Below are positions 9,163 to 17,960 of a stretch of DNA of 64,000 nucleotides, piece by piece. Position 1 is the stretch's first letter. Each line of letters starts with the position of its first letter. Source of the stretch: Rossellomorea sp. BNER (lineage in GTDB: Bacteria; Bacillota; Bacilli; Bacillales; Bacillaceae_B); the NCBI GenBank assembly GCA_024213275.1, contig JANAVG010000012.1:88643-152642 (forward strand), written 5' to 3'. The notes below the pieces were generated by a model. That model was not told where the DNA came from. It ran no database searches and saw nothing but the letters and a program-made list of their open reading frames with translations. The translations under genes and the position numbers were made by a program.

Positions 9163-10922
9163 GAATTCCCCCCTTTATTCTTTGTATAGTCACGTTCACG
9201 TGGTTTGATTAAAGAAATATCAACGTCTTCGTAATGGAACTCAGGTGAATTCGCTTCAGCATTGAATTTCGCCATTGTTGTTTTCAAGAATTCTTCGTCA
9301 TTACGTTTCGGAAAGTCCGGCTTGTAGTGGGCTCCACGACTTTCGTTACGATTTAACGCACCGATTGTAATTACACGTGCTAACTGAAGCATATTCTGTA
9401 ATTGACGAGTAAACATTGCTCCTTGATTACTCCACTTCTGCGTATCATTCATATTAATGTTCTGATAGCGCTCCATTAGTTCAACAATTTTCTCATCTGT
9501 TTGTTTCAATTTATCATTGTAGCGAACAACCGTAACATTATCCGTCATCCATTCGCCCAATTCTTTATGAATAACATATGCATTCTCTGTTCCATTCATT
9601 GAAAGAATGCTATTCCATTTTTCTTCTTCTTGTTTGACATAGCGTTCGAAAACCGTCGATGAAATATCTTCAACACTTTTCTCTAGACCTTTAATATATT
9701 TCACTGCATTTGGACCCGCAACCATTCCGCCATAAATAGCAGAAAGAAGTGAGTTTGCTCCTAAACGGTTTGCTCCATGCTGTGAATAATCACACTCACC
9801 AGCGGCGAATAACCCTGGAATATTGGTCATTTGATCATAATCAACCCATAGTCCACCCATTGAATAGTGAACAGCCGGGAAAATTTTCATTGGAACTTTA
9901 CGTGGGTCATCACCCATAAATTTCTCATAGATTTCAATGATTCCACCTAATTTAATATCCAACTCTTTTGAATCCTTGTGTGAAAGATCTAGATATACCA
10001 TGTTTTCACCGTTTATACCGAGCTTTTGATTCACACAAACATCAAAGATTTCACGAGTAGCAATATCACGAGGTACCAAGTTACCATAAGCTGGATATTT
10101 CTCCTCAAGGAAATACCATGGCTTACCGTCTTTATAGGTCCATACTCGTCCACCTTCTCCACGTGCAGATTCACTCATTAGACGTAATTTATCGTCACCA
10201 GGAATCGCTGTTGGATGAATTTGAATGAATTCTCCGTTTGCATAATATGCTCCTTGCTGATAAACAATGGAAGCAGCCGATCCTGTATTAATAACTGAGT
10301 TCGTAGACTTACCAAAAATAATTCCCGGACCACCCGTAGCCATAATAACAGCGTCTGCTGCGAATGATTGGATCTCCATAGTTTTTAAGTTTTGAGCAAC
10401 AATTCCTCTTGCAACACCTTCATCATCAATCACTACTCCGAGGAATTCCCAGCCTTCATACTTATTTACAAGGCCTGCTACCTCATGACGGCGAACTTGC
10501 TCATCGAGAGCATACAATAATTGCTGACCAGTCGTTGCCCCAGCAAATGCTGTACGGTGATGCTGTGTTCCACCGAAACGACGGAAATCTAAAAGACCTT
10601 CAGGTGTACGGTTAAACATAACTCCCATTCGGTCTAGTAAATGGATAATGCCAGGTGCTGCTTTGGTCATTGCTTCTACAGGAGGTTGATTGGCTAAAAA
10701 GTCCCCGCCATAGATAGTATCATCAAAATGCACCCAAGGTGAGTCGCCTTCCCCTTTTGTATTAACTGCCCCGTTAATACCACCTTGAGCACAAACAGAG
10801 TGGGAACGCTTTACCGGTACTAGAGAGAATAAATCTACCTGCGATCCTGTTTCTGCTGCTTTAATTGTGGCCATCAAGCCGGCTAATCCCCCGCCGACAA
10901 TGATGATTTTGCCCTTACTCAT
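9159..10922 (-). CDS. sdhA: Succinate dehydrogenase flavoprotein subunit
   Basis: This 587-aa catalytic subunit oxidises succinate to fumarate on the cytoplasmic side of the membrane. The dinucleotide-binding motif GGGLAG lies at 10-15. His41 in RSHSVCAQGG is the expected covalent FAD attachment site. HPTAIPG and the RGEGGRVW region are substrate-binding and catalytic segments, and GANRLGANSLL is the conserved FAD contact near 380. The length is typical (about 586 aa in Bacillus). It follows sdhC by 69 bp and overlaps sdhB by 4 bp. Confidence 0.98.
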   Translation of the reverse strand: MSKGKIIIVGGGLAGLMATIKAAETGSQVDLFSLVPVKRSHSVCAQGGINGAVNTKGEGDSPWVHFDDTIYGGDFLANQPPVEAMTKAAPGIIHLLDRMGVMFNRTPEGLLDFRRFGGTQHHRTAFAGATTGQQLLYALDEQVRRHEVAGLVNKYEGWEFLGVVIDDEGVARGIVAQNLKTMEIQSFAADAVIMATGGPGIIFGKSTNSVINTGSAASIVYQQGAYYANGEFIQIHPTAIPGDDKLRLMSESARGEGGRVWTYKDGKPWYFLEEKYPAYGNLVPRDIATREIFDVCVNQKLGINGENMVYLDLSHKDSKELDIKLGGIIEIYEKFMGDDPRKVPMKIFPAVHYSMGGLWVDYDQMTNIPGLFAAGECDYSQHGANRLGANSLLSAIYGGMVAGPNAVKYIKGLEKSVEDISSTVFERYVKQEEEKWNSILSMNGTENAYVIHKELGEWMTDNVTVVRYNDKLKQTDEKIVELMERYQNINMNDTQKWSNQGAMFTRQLQNMLQLARVITIGALNRNESRGAHYKPDFPKRNDEEFLKTTMAKFNAEANSPEFHYEDVDISLIKPRERDYTKNKGGNS

Positions 10923-10991
10923 CGTGACTCACTCCTTTTCTTACCAAAGTACCTAAAAATATCTAATAAGATATAATAACGATTTAACCTC

Positions 10992-11600
10992 TTAAACGAA
11001 CGCAAAAATGGCACGAAGGCCAACAATTGATAGTGCAACAAAAATTCCTAAAGTGACATAAGTAGCAATAACCTGCGAACGTGGAGAAACAGTGAATCCC
11101 CAGCTAACTAGGAATGACCATAATCCGTTGGCAAAGTGGAAGATAGTTGAAATTACCCCAACAATGTAAAAGCCAAGCATTAATGGATTCGATAAAATAT
11201 TCTCCATCATCTGATAATTGACTTCAGCACCAAATGCTGCAGCTACTCTTGTTTCCCACACATGCCAAGTGATAAAGATCAATGTGATTACACCTGAAAT
11301 ACGTTGCAGCAAGAACATCCAATTACGGAAGTAACCAAACTTAGATGCGTTGTTCTTAGCAGTAAAAGCTATGTAAAGCCCATAAAGTGCATGGAACAAC
11401 AATGGTAGAAAGATTACAAACGTTTCTAAAACGATCCTAAAAGGTAAACTTTCCATAAAATGAGCGGCATTATTAAATGCCTCTGCCCCGCGTGTTGCAA
11501 AATGGTTCACGACTAAGTGTTGGATTAAAAAGATTCCGACTGGAATAACACCTAGCAATGAATGAAGCCTGCGATAATTAAATTCACGATTTCCAGCCAT
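10992..11600 (-). CDS. sdhC: Succinate dehydrogenase cytochrome b558 subunit
   Basis: This 202-aa membrane anchor of complex II has five hydrophobic segments (about 13-33, 57-80, 92-113, 133-155 and 175-200). Histidines in several of them (SLLGVIPVGIFLIQH, HALYGLY, TWHVW, FHFANGLW) are the expected ligands for the two haems b. It is the first gene of the operon, with a GGGGGG ribosome site before the ATG. A SigA-type promoter lies about 110 bp upstream. The single-anchor type without SdhD is normal for Bacillus. Confidence 0.97.
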   Translation of the reverse strand: MAGNREFNYRRLHSLLGVIPVGIFLIQHLVVNHFATRGAEAFNNAAHFMESLPFRIVLETFVIFLPLLFHALYGLYIAFTAKNNASKFGYFRNWMFLLQRISGVITLIFITWHVWETRVAAAFGAEVNYQMMENILSNPLMLGFYIVGVISTIFHFANGLWSFLVSWGFTVSPRSQVIATYVTLGIFVALSIVGLRAIFAFV

Positions 11601-11648
11601 GATATACCCCCCTTAATGATGAAAACTATAAGGTCTTCTAATTGAATA

Positions 11649-11661
11649 TGTAACGATTACA
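11649..11661. promoter_or_regulatory. Palindrome in the sdhC leader
   Basis: TGTAACGATTACA is a perfect 5-bp inverted repeat with a 3-bp centre, lying in the predicted 5' leader of sdhC. It could be an operator. It is one base shorter than a cre site, and I cannot assign a regulator. Confidence 0.35.
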
Positions 11662-11710
11662 TTAGCTAACCTTTGCAATTTTCATATTGTAACAATTATA
11701 TGACATGTTC

Positions 11711-11739
11711 ATTTTACTCCCAAGTAGTTGAAGCGTCAA
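11711..11739 (-). promoter_or_regulatory. SigA-type promoter of sdhCAB
   Basis: On the minus strand TTGACG (11734-11739) and TAAAAT (11711-11716) are 17 nt apart, giving a leader of about 100 nt before the sdhC ATG. Confidence 0.75.
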
Positions 11740-11955
11740 GAAAACGTATTCACTAAAATTGACATATTGAAAAACTATTTTTAATTTATTTACTAGTATA
11801 TTTACTGACTGAATACAGCTATTATGGTATCCTCCATTCATGTCTATATTATTAAAATTATATCACCAAAATATGCCATAAAAACTTCGGTCAATTGACA
11901 GTTAATTTTTAGTGATAAGACGTATATAATAGTGTAATAGAAAGAAGGGATTAAA

Positions 11956-12402
11956 TTGGAAATACAGAACGAAAAAACCGAACAAGAAAAACAGACCGTT
12001 CCGGTTTTCGCCTACGAGCTCATACGAGACATTTTCATGCCTGAAGTGCTAGGGAAGCACACCCCTGATGTTCTTTATTGGGGAGGCAAAACAATTGCTA
12101 GAAAATTTCCCCTTATGTCACAGGAAGAGATCATTTCCTTTTTTCATGAAGCAGCCTGGGGAGATTTGTCACTAATTGAACAAAAAAGAAATGAAGCGAC
12201 TTTCGAACTCTCTGGAGAGCTTGTCTCCCGTAGACTTGAAATGAAATCAGATATTAGCTTCAAGCTCGAAGCGGGCTTCTTAGCGGAACAATTACAAAAT
12301 CAAAAAAAAGTATTAGCGGAAGCCACGGATGAATTACATAAGCGCAACAAAACTATTAAAATACTAGTTCGTTGGGATCAAAAAGAGTCCATTATAGATT
12401 AG
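11956..12402 (+). CDS. yslB: YslB family protein (DUF2507)
   Basis: This 148-aa cytoplasmic protein of unknown biochemical role belongs to the DUF2507/YslB family found between sdhC and lysC in Bacillus. It begins at a TTG (11956) behind a GAAGGG ribosome site. The sequence FAYELIRDIFMPEVLGKHTP near the start and LYWGGKTIARKFPL (about 42-55) are typical, and the overall fold is likely the small V4R-like ligand-binding type (inference). It is one of five plus-strand genes here and ends in a strong terminator facing lysC. Confidence 0.85.
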   Translation: MEIQNEKTEQEKQTVPVFAYELIRDIFMPEVLGKHTPDVLYWGGKTIARKFPLMSQEEIISFFHEAAWGDLSLIEQKRNEATFELSGELVSRRLEMKSDISFKLEAGFLAEQLQNQKKVLAEATDELHKRNKTIKILVRWDQKESIID

Positions 12403-12413
12403 ACTATAGGAAC

Positions 12414-12454
12414 GGGGATAGATCCAACACGTAACATTGGATCTATCCCCTTTT
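12414..12454 (+). terminator. Terminator between yslB and lysC
   Basis: GGGGATAGATCCAA / TTGGATCTATCCCC followed by TTTT on the plus strand. The symmetric stem may also slow readthrough from lysC on the other strand. Confidence 0.88.
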
Positions 12455-12456
12455 GA

Positions 12457-12966
12457 CTATTTAATATAAATTCCCTCTAGTTCTGCAATTTGATCTAATT
12501 GAAAAGTTTCATGTAACACTTGAGCAGCATTTAGCATTTTATCTTCATCAATCACCACTGAAACTTTGATTTCCGAAGTACTCACCATTTTTATAATGAT
12601 GTCATTACTAGCTAATACATCAAACATTTGAGCGGCTACCCCAGGGTTAGAGATCATTCCTGATCCTACTATAGACACCTTAGCAAGACGACTTTCATGT
12701 TCTATATGGGTGAACCCTAATTCTTCCCTGTACTTTTCTAACACTCCTAAAGCATCCTGTAAATCATGATGTTTAATAGAAAATGATAAATTCGTATGGT
12801 TTGCTTCTGTTTGACTTTGTATAATGATATCAACATTTATATGATGTCGTGCAAGTTTCGAAAAGATAGAAGACATGCTTGTCATTGGATTTTGAATTCC
12901 AAACACCGTCATTCGTGTAATTTCATCTTCAAAAGCTACACCTCTAACAATTAGACCTTGTTCCAT
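12457..12966 (-). CDS. lysC: Aspartokinase II beta subunit from an internal start in lysC
   Basis: Inside lysC, in the same frame, an ATG at 12966 (codon 246) is preceded by the strong ribosome site GAGGAGG with 7-8 nt spacing. Translation from it gives 169 residues: the two ACT domains without the kinase. B. subtilis LysC is known to be an alpha2beta2 enzyme made from such in-phase overlapping starts, and the site here is in the equivalent place (245 codons in). Confidence 0.8.
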   Translation of the reverse strand: MEQGLIVRGVAFEDEITRMTVFGIQNPMTSMSSIFSKLARHHINVDIIIQSQTEANHTNLSFSIKHHDLQDALGVLEKYREELGFTHIEHESRLAKVSIVGSGMISNPGVAAQMFDVLASNDIIIKMVSTSEIKVSVVIDEDKMLNAAQVLHETFQLDQIAELEGIYIK

Positions 12967-13701
12967 TGTAATTTCCTCCTCAATAATCGTTCCTTTATCC
13001 TTTTGCAAACTAGAACGAACCTCTAATGGGATATGATAGTTTTTAGCAAATTCTACTGCTCTTGGATGCAATACTCCTGCACCTAAATTTGCAAGCTCAA
13101 GCATTTCATCGTAGGATACAGACCCTAATTTTCTTGCATTTTTAACGAAACGAGGATCAGAAGTATAAACTCCATCTACATCCGTATATATATCACAACG
13201 ATCTGCACCAAGGGCTGCTGCCAAAGCAACAGCCGTTGTGTCAGAACCGCCGCGACCTAATGTTGTAACCTCTCTGTTTTCTGTAATCCCTTGAAATCCT
13301 GCAACCACGACAATGCGATGGTTATGTAAATCATTTTTAATTTTCACCGGGTCGATATGCACAATTCTAGCATTTCCGTGATGGGGTTCTGTTTGAATTC
13401 CAGCCTGCCCACCTGTATAAGAAATAGCTTCATAACCTTTTTCAATTAAAGCCATCGTTAATAGGGAAATCGTCACCTGTTCTCCAGTTGTTAGCAACAT
13501 ATCCATTTCTCTTTTCGCTGGATTCGCTGTGATTTCTTTTGCAAGATTGACTAATGTATCCGTTGTTTTCCCCATGGCTGAAACGACAACTACGACATGA
13601 TTTCCTTTTTCTTTCTCTTCAACTACACGATTCGCAACATTTAGAATTCTCTCAACAGATCCAACCGAAGTTCCGCCAAACTTTTGTACAATAATCCCCA
13701 C
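12457..13701 (-). CDS. lysC: Aspartokinase II, alpha subunit (lysine-sensitive)
   Basis: This 414-aa enzyme phosphorylates L-aspartate, the first step toward lysine, methionine and threonine. The kinase domain (about 1-240) begins with KFGGTSVGS (7-15) and has GFQGITENREVTTLGRGGSDTTA. Two ACT domains (about 260-330 and 340-410) form the regulatory part. It is preceded by a lysine riboswitch, so expression falls when lysine is high. An internal ribosome site and ATG at 12966 should yield the separate beta subunit, as in B. subtilis. Confidence 0.97.
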   Translation of the reverse strand: MGIIVQKFGGTSVGSVERILNVANRVVEEKEKGNHVVVVVSAMGKTTDTLVNLAKEITANPAKREMDMLLTTGEQVTISLLTMALIEKGYEAISYTGGQAGIQTEPHHGNARIVHIDPVKIKNDLHNHRIVVVAGFQGITENREVTTLGRGGSDTTAVALAAALGADRCDIYTDVDGVYTSDPRFVKNARKLGSVSYDEMLELANLGAGVLHPRAVEFAKNYHIPLEVRSSLQKDKGTIIEEEITMEQGLIVRGVAFEDEITRMTVFGIQNPMTSMSSIFSKLARHHINVDIIIQSQTEANHTNLSFSIKHHDLQDALGVLEKYREELGFTHIEHESRLAKVSIVGSGMISNPGVAAQMFDVLASNDIIIKMVSTSEIKVSVVIDEDKMLNAAQVLHETFQLDQIAELEGIYIK

Positions 13702-13749
13702 TGTTTCGCCCTCTTTTCTGCATAGTGTTGCTATTACTCACAATAAATA

Positions 13750-14036
13750 ATAAAAAAAGCAATGAGAATTTCTATCTCATTGCTTGTGACAAACGTATAT
13801 ATAAACATACGAAGGTTCACATTGTGAGATAGCTCTCCAAGATGAAAGAACATCATCTTGACAATTCTACACCTCTTAAAATGTAGAACCAGTAATAACA
13901 ACTATGAGTTTGTTATTACTTCGGCGAACCTTCCCTTTCAAAGCCCTTCTTTAGAGCCCATACTCTTCAAAGCTTTTACTCTTGAAGTTCGCACCTCTAT
14001 CACCACTTTGTAACTCTAAAGTGATAATTATTATAA
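13750..14036 (-). ncRNA. Lysine riboswitch (L box) of lysC
   Basis: The leader on the minus strand contains the conserved core AGAGGTGCGAACTTCAAGAG (13982-14001), the following GGCTCTAAAG and AAAGGGAAGGTTCGCCGAAG segments, and the distal GGAGAGCTATCTCAC. It ends in a terminator stem AAGCAATGAGA / TCTCATTGCTT with a T run (13752-13785). This is the class known to end lysC transcription prematurely when lysine binds. Confidence 0.95.
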
Positions 14037-14077
14037 AATTTTGTTCATTATAGCACATAAAATTTAGGTTAACAACA

Positions 14078-15850
14078 TCATTTCTGCAAATGATCCCATA
14101 AAATTCCCGCTATCTTTTTAGGTAACCCCAGTTTGATGAGCTCTTCTAAACTAGATTCTTTCATCTTTTTAATTGAGCCAAAGTGCTTCAATAGCTGTTT
14201 CTTCCTTTTGGGTCCAATTCCTTCAATATCATCCAAAGTGGATTGGAAGGCACCTTTTCCTCGTAGCTGACGATGGAAAGTAATGGCGAACCGATGAACC
14301 TCATCCTGAATTCTTTGTAATAAATAAAATTCCTGACTTCTTCTCTCAAGAGGAACAATTTCAAGGGGATTTCCATATAGAAGCTGTGAGGTTTGGTGTT
14401 TTTCATCCTTTGCTAGTCCTGCGAGAGGAATATCAAGGGATAACTCGTTTTCAAGTACATCCCGTGCTGATTCAATTTGCCCTTTCCCTCCATCAATGAG
14501 AATAAGGTCAGGAAGTGGAAGAGCGTCTTTTAACACTCTTGTATAACGTCGTCTGATAACTTCCCTCATGGATTCATAGTCGTCAGGACCCTGAACCGTT
14601 TTAATTTTATATTTTCTATATTCTTTTTTAGCGGGTTTCCCGTCAATAAAGGCAATCATAGCTGAAACTGGATTTGTTCCTTGAATATTTGAATTGTCAA
14701 AAGCCTCGATTCTAAGCGGCGGGTGAATCCCCATTGCTTCCCCTAAACGTTCAACAGCTTTAATTGTTCGATCTTCATCTTTTTCAATAAGAGAAAACTT
14801 TTCTTTTAATGCTATATCTGCGTTTTTTTCTGCCAATCGAACAAGATCTTTTTTTCGTCCTCTTTGTGGTTGGTATACTTTCGTTTGAAGGAGCTCGAAA
14901 ACCAGTTCACTATTCACCTTTTCAGGTAAATAAATTTCCTTCGGCTTAAAGTGATTTGCCTTGGAATAAAACTGGCCTATAAACGTGAGAAATTCTTCTT
15001 CTGGCTGATCATAAATCGGAAACATAGAAACATCACGTTCTATTAGTTTTCCTTGACGCACAAAAAAAACTTGGACACACATCCAGCCCTTATCAAATGA
15101 GTAACCAAAAATATCCCGATCTGTGAAATCATTCATCGTCATTTTCTGCTTTTCCATCGTTGCTTCGATATGCTGAATTTGGTCACGCAGTTCTTTTGCT
15201 CTCTCAAACTCTAAACTTTCAGCTGCTTCCTTCATTTTATCTGTCAAATCTTTTTTTATTTCCTTATAACCTCCATTAAGAAAACTGGCTATTTGATCGG
15301 TCATTTCTTTATACGTAACTTCTTTAACCTCTTTCACACACGGTGCAAGACACTGTCCCATATGATAGTATAGGCAGACACGATCTGGTAACGTTGAACA
15401 TTTTCTTAATGGATAGAGACGATCCAGCAATTTCTTTGTCTCGTTTGCCGCTCCTACATTTGGATATGGTCCAAAATATTTTCCTTTATCTTTTTTCACC
15501 TTTCTAGTTGTTATTAATCGCGGATGTCTTTCAGCTGTCAATTTAATAAACGGATATGTTTTATCGTCTTTCAACATGACATTATACTTTGGATCATGTT
15601 TTTTGATTAAGTTCATTTCAAGGATCAAAGCTTCTATATCTGACGAAGTGACAATATATTCAAAGTCCTCGATTTCTCCGACAAGCCTTTGGGTCTTCCC
15701 ATCATGAGATCCAGTGAAATAAGATCGCACACGATTTTTTAATACTTTCGCCTTCCCTACATAAATAATCGTTCCTTGACGATCCTTCATTAAATAGCAT
15801 CCTGGTTGATCAGGAAGGATTGCCAGCTTATGGGATATACTTTCATTCAC
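14078..15850 (-). CDS. uvrC: Excinuclease ABC subunit C
   Basis: This 590-aa protein makes the two incisions of nucleotide excision repair. The N-terminal GIY-YIG nuclease (about 13-95; [22 protein letters not shown]) makes the 3' cut. A cysteine-containing region follows (about 150-170), then the UVR motif that contacts UvrB (about 200-237). The RNase H-like 5' nuclease lies at about 380-540 ([23 protein letters not shown]), with a tandem helix-hairpin-helix at the C-terminus ([17 protein letters not shown]). An insertion-element remnant now sits between it and trxA. Confidence 0.97.
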   Translation of the reverse strand: MNESISHKLAILPDQPGCYLMKDRQGTIIYVGKAKVLKNRVRSYFTGSHDGKTQRLVGEIEDFEYIVTSSDIEALILEMNLIKKHDPKYNVMLKDDKTYPFIKLTAERHPRLITTRKVKKDKGKYFGPYPNVGAANETKKLLDRLYPLRKCSTLPDRVCLYYHMGQCLAPCVKEVKEVTYKEMTDQIASFLNGGYKEIKKDLTDKMKEAAESLEFERAKELRDQIQHIEATMEKQKMTMNDFTDRDIFGYSFDKGWMCVQVFFVRQGKLIERDVSMFPIYDQPEEEFLTFIGQFYSKANHFKPKEIYLPEKVNSELVFELLQTKVYQPQRGRKKDLVRLAEKNADIALKEKFSLIEKDEDRTIKAVERLGEAMGIHPPLRIEAFDNSNIQGTNPVSAMIAFIDGKPAKKEYRKYKIKTVQGPDDYESMREVIRRRYTRVLKDALPLPDLILIDGGKGQIESARDVLENELSLDIPLAGLAKDEKHQTSQLLYGNPLEIVPLERRSQEFYLLQRIQDEVHRFAITFHRQLRGKGAFQSTLDDIEGIGPKRKKQLLKHFGSIKKMKESSLEELIKLGLPKKIAGILWDHLQK

Positions 15851-15972
15851 GTTTATTCACCCCCCACAATCAATAATTTAGTTTTTTCATTCAAGTAACG
15901 TTTATTTTGTTAAAACATAATAGGATATTTAGTTGGAAATTGCTTTGAATACTATTATACATTGAACTACCC

Positions 15973-16191
15973 TCACTTATCGACCCTACGGTACCCTCCC
16001 TTCCAATTATTCGTAGGGAGCTGGCCATACTGAACCATTTCTTTGACTAAATACCAATAAGCATCTTTTTCTTTTTGTTTACCAAGAAAGAAGTTGAACA
16101 CAAAACGTGAACAGCCAATTGTTTTATGAATGAGTTCCGTCTGTTTTTTAGTTGGATAGAGACGAAATTTATAGGCTTTGTTGACCAACAT
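15973..16191 (-). pseudogene. Truncated TnpB (IS200/IS605-type OrfB) remnant
   Basis: These 72 residues match the N-terminus of TnpB-family proteins of IS200/IS605 elements (AYKFRLYPTKKQTELIHKTI, then CSRFVFNFFLGKQKE). Full TnpB is about 370-400 aa, so all RuvC catalytic residues (DED) and the zinc ribbon are gone. After WKGGY the frame runs into unrelated codons and stops, as if an internal deletion joined it to flanking DNA. No tnpA is nearby. The start has an extended -10 and an SOS-like box just upstream. It cannot be an active nuclease. Confidence 0.85.
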
Positions 16192-16212
16192 GATTTCTAC
16201 CTCACTTCAAAG

Positions 16213-16232
16213 GAACGTTTGTTCTTATTATA
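16213..16232 (-). promoter_or_regulatory. Extended -10 and LexA (DinR)-like box before the tnpB remnant
   Basis: Minus strand: TGGTATAAT (TG-extended -10 at 16227-16232) is followed at once by AGAACAAACGTTCC (16212-16225). This agrees with the Bacillus SOS box CGAACRNRYGTTYC at 13 of 14 positions. The place over the start point fits repression. Confidence 0.55.
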
Positions 16233-16263
16233 CCATAGTAAGGAAATTTTTGGTTAATGCCAA

Positions 16264-16331
16264 CCGACATTCGTCTCCTACTTACTCATTGGGCTACCTT
16301 CACATTCCTTGAAGTAGGAGTCCTCTGTCGG
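16264..16331. repeat. Nested inverted repeat next to the tnpB remnant
   Basis: CCGACA ... TGTCGG (16264-16269 and 16326-16331) enclose CTCCTACTT ... AAGTAGGAG (16275-16283 and 16312-16320), leaving a 28-nt loop. It probably belongs to the mobile element, as a hairpin end or a guide-RNA-like scaffold. It is not a terminator, since no T run follows on either strand. Confidence 0.6.
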
Positions 16332-16396
16332 GAGATGATAAACACTCATAGTAGTAAGTTAAAAAAGCCCATTTTTGAAATCATTTAATCTTTCAT

Positions 16397-16427
16397 AAAA
16401 AAAAACTGACCCAACTAGGTCAGTTTC
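16397..16427 (-). terminator. Terminator of trxA
   Basis: Minus-strand stem AAACTGACC / GGTCAGTTT with a T run, 12 nt after the trxA stop. Confidence 0.9.
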
Positions 16428-16438
16428 TTAAAGAAGTT

Positions 16439-16753
16439 TTATGCATGTTTTGTTAATAACTCTGCTAAAGCTTCTTTTGGTTGGAAGCCAATTACTTTAT
16501 CCACTACTTCTCCGTCTTTTAAAACGATAAGGGTTGGGATACTCATAACTCCGTATTTACCAGCTGTTTCTTGATTTTCATCAACATCAACTTTAACAAT
16601 TTTTACTTTATCGCCCATTTCAGAGTCTAATTCTTCAAGGACAGGTGCAATCATTTTACATGGTCCACACCATGGTGCCCAGAAATCTGCAAGAACTAAA
16701 CCTGAGCTAGTCTCGTTAGAAAAATTTTGATCAGTTGCATTTGTTATAGCCAT
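16439..16753 (-). CDS. trxA: Thioredoxin
   Basis: This 104-aa cytoplasmic disulfide reductase has the active site WCGPCK with Cys29 and Cys32, the cis-proline segment MSIPTL near 74-79, and the GFQPKEAL C-terminal helix. The length is that of standard TrxA. It follows etfA, from which a terminator separates it, so it has its own promoter in the 175-bp gap. A GGAGG ribosome site precedes the ATG. In B. subtilis trxA is likewise next to etfA and uvrC. Confidence 0.97.
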   Translation of the reverse strand: MAITNATDQNFSNETSSGLVLADFWAPWCGPCKMIAPVLEELDSEMGDKVKIVKVDVDENQETAGKYGVMSIPTLIVLKDGEVVDKVIGFQPKEALAELLTKHA

Positions 16754-16887
16754 AAGAAATTACCTCCAATATTTATTTATCTTCTTGATTATCGTCAGTA
16801 TATCACCGAATATCTGTCGATGCGAATAATTTGCTCAATGCTAATTTACCCTCATCTCTTTTATCTATTCAAGGTATAAACACAAGA

Positions 16888-16917
16888 AAGGAGTTGCCCA
16901 ATTTTGGGTCAACTCCT
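16888..16917 (-). terminator. Terminator of the fad-etf operon
   Basis: Minus-strand stem AGGAGTTGACCC / GGGCAACTCCT with TTTCTTG after it, 12 nt past the etfA stop. Confidence 0.88.
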
Positions 16918-16928
16918 CTAAGTTTTAC

Positions 16929-17909
16929 TTAAGAAGAAGTAACTTTTAGCTTTTTGAATTCTTCTGTAAGCATTGGAACAACCTCGAATAAGTCACCAAC
17001 AATTCCATAGTCAGCTACATTGAAAATATTAGCTTCTGGATCTTTATTGATTGCTACAATTACTTTTGAATTGGACATTCCGGCTAAATGCTGAATAGCT
17101 CCAGAAATACCGCAAGCAATATAAAGATCAGGCGTTACCACTTTACCTGTTTGTCCTATTTGCAGTGAATAGTCACAATAATCGGCATCACATGCTCCAC
17201 GTGAAGCACCAACGGCACCACCTAAAACATCTGCCAGTTCTTGTAAAGGATTAAAACCCTCTGTACTTTTAACTCCGCGCCCTCCAGCGATAACAACTTT
17301 TGCTTCTGAAAGATCCACGCCTTCACTTGCTTTTCTTACTACTTCTTTAATAATAGTACGTAAATCTTTAATGTCCACTGATAATGTAGATACGTCTCCG
17401 CTCTTTGATTCATCTTTATCCAAAGCAACAATATTATTTGGACGTATTGTTGCAAAGATGACTCCATCAGTTACAATTTTCTTTTCAAATGCTTTACCTG
17501 AATAGATTGGACGAGTGAAAACAAGATTTCCACCAGCCTCTTCAATAGCTGTAGCGTCGGAGATTAATCCCGTGCTTAATTTACTTGCAATCCTTGGAGA
17601 TAGATCTTTACCAAGTGCTGTATGACCAAAAATAATTCCTTCTGGATTCTCTTGATCAACAATCGCCATAAAGGCTTGTGAAAAACCATCAGATGTATAC
17701 TGTTCAAGTTTTTCATCTTCCACAACGACTACTCGGTCAGCACCATATCGAATAAGTTCTTCTCCTAAAGCGCTTACAGTTTTCCCTATTAAAACACCTA
17801 CTACTTCTCCGCCCTCGGCAATTGTTTTTCCAGCGGCTACTGCTTCAAAAGATACATTACGTAAAGAACCATCACGTACTTCTCCAAGTACTAACACTTT
17901 TCTGCTCAT
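16929..17909 (-). CDS. etfA: Electron transfer flavoprotein alpha subunit
   Basis: This 326-aa protein forms with EtfB the heterodimeric carrier that takes electrons from acyl-CoA dehydrogenases to the respiratory chain. The N-terminal half is the adenine-nucleotide-hydrolase-like fold. The C-terminal half is the FAD domain with VVIAGGRGVKS (about 205-215), GASRGACDADY, QIGQTGKVVTPDLYIACGIS and SKVIVAINKDPEANIF, all typical. It begins 51 bp after etfB and ends the fatty-acid operon. Confidence 0.97.
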   Translation of the reverse strand: MSRKVLVLGEVRDGSLRNVSFEAVAAGKTIAEGGEVVGVLIGKTVSALGEELIRYGADRVVVVEDEKLEQYTSDGFSQAFMAIVDQENPEGIIFGHTALGKDLSPRIASKLSTGLISDATAIEEAGGNLVFTRPIYSGKAFEKKIVTDGVIFATIRPNNIVALDKDESKSGDVSTLSVDIKDLRTIIKEVVRKASEGVDLSEAKVVIAGGRGVKSTEGFNPLQELADVLGGAVGASRGACDADYCDYSLQIGQTGKVVTPDLYIACGISGAIQHLAGMSNSKVIVAINKDPEANIFNVADYGIVGDLFEVVPMLTEEFKKLKVTSS

Positions 17910-17960
17910 GTTTGATTACCCCCTGAATGATTTTTGTGTTTTCCGATCAAAAGCTAAAGA

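Noticed and set aside
11895..11930. TTGACA and TATAAT before yslB
   Set aside because: The spacing is 24 nt, too long for a SigA promoter; only the -10 could be real.
15973..16191. Functional TnpB RNA-guided nuclease
   Set aside because: Only 72 N-terminal residues remain; the RuvC motifs and zinc ribbon are absent.
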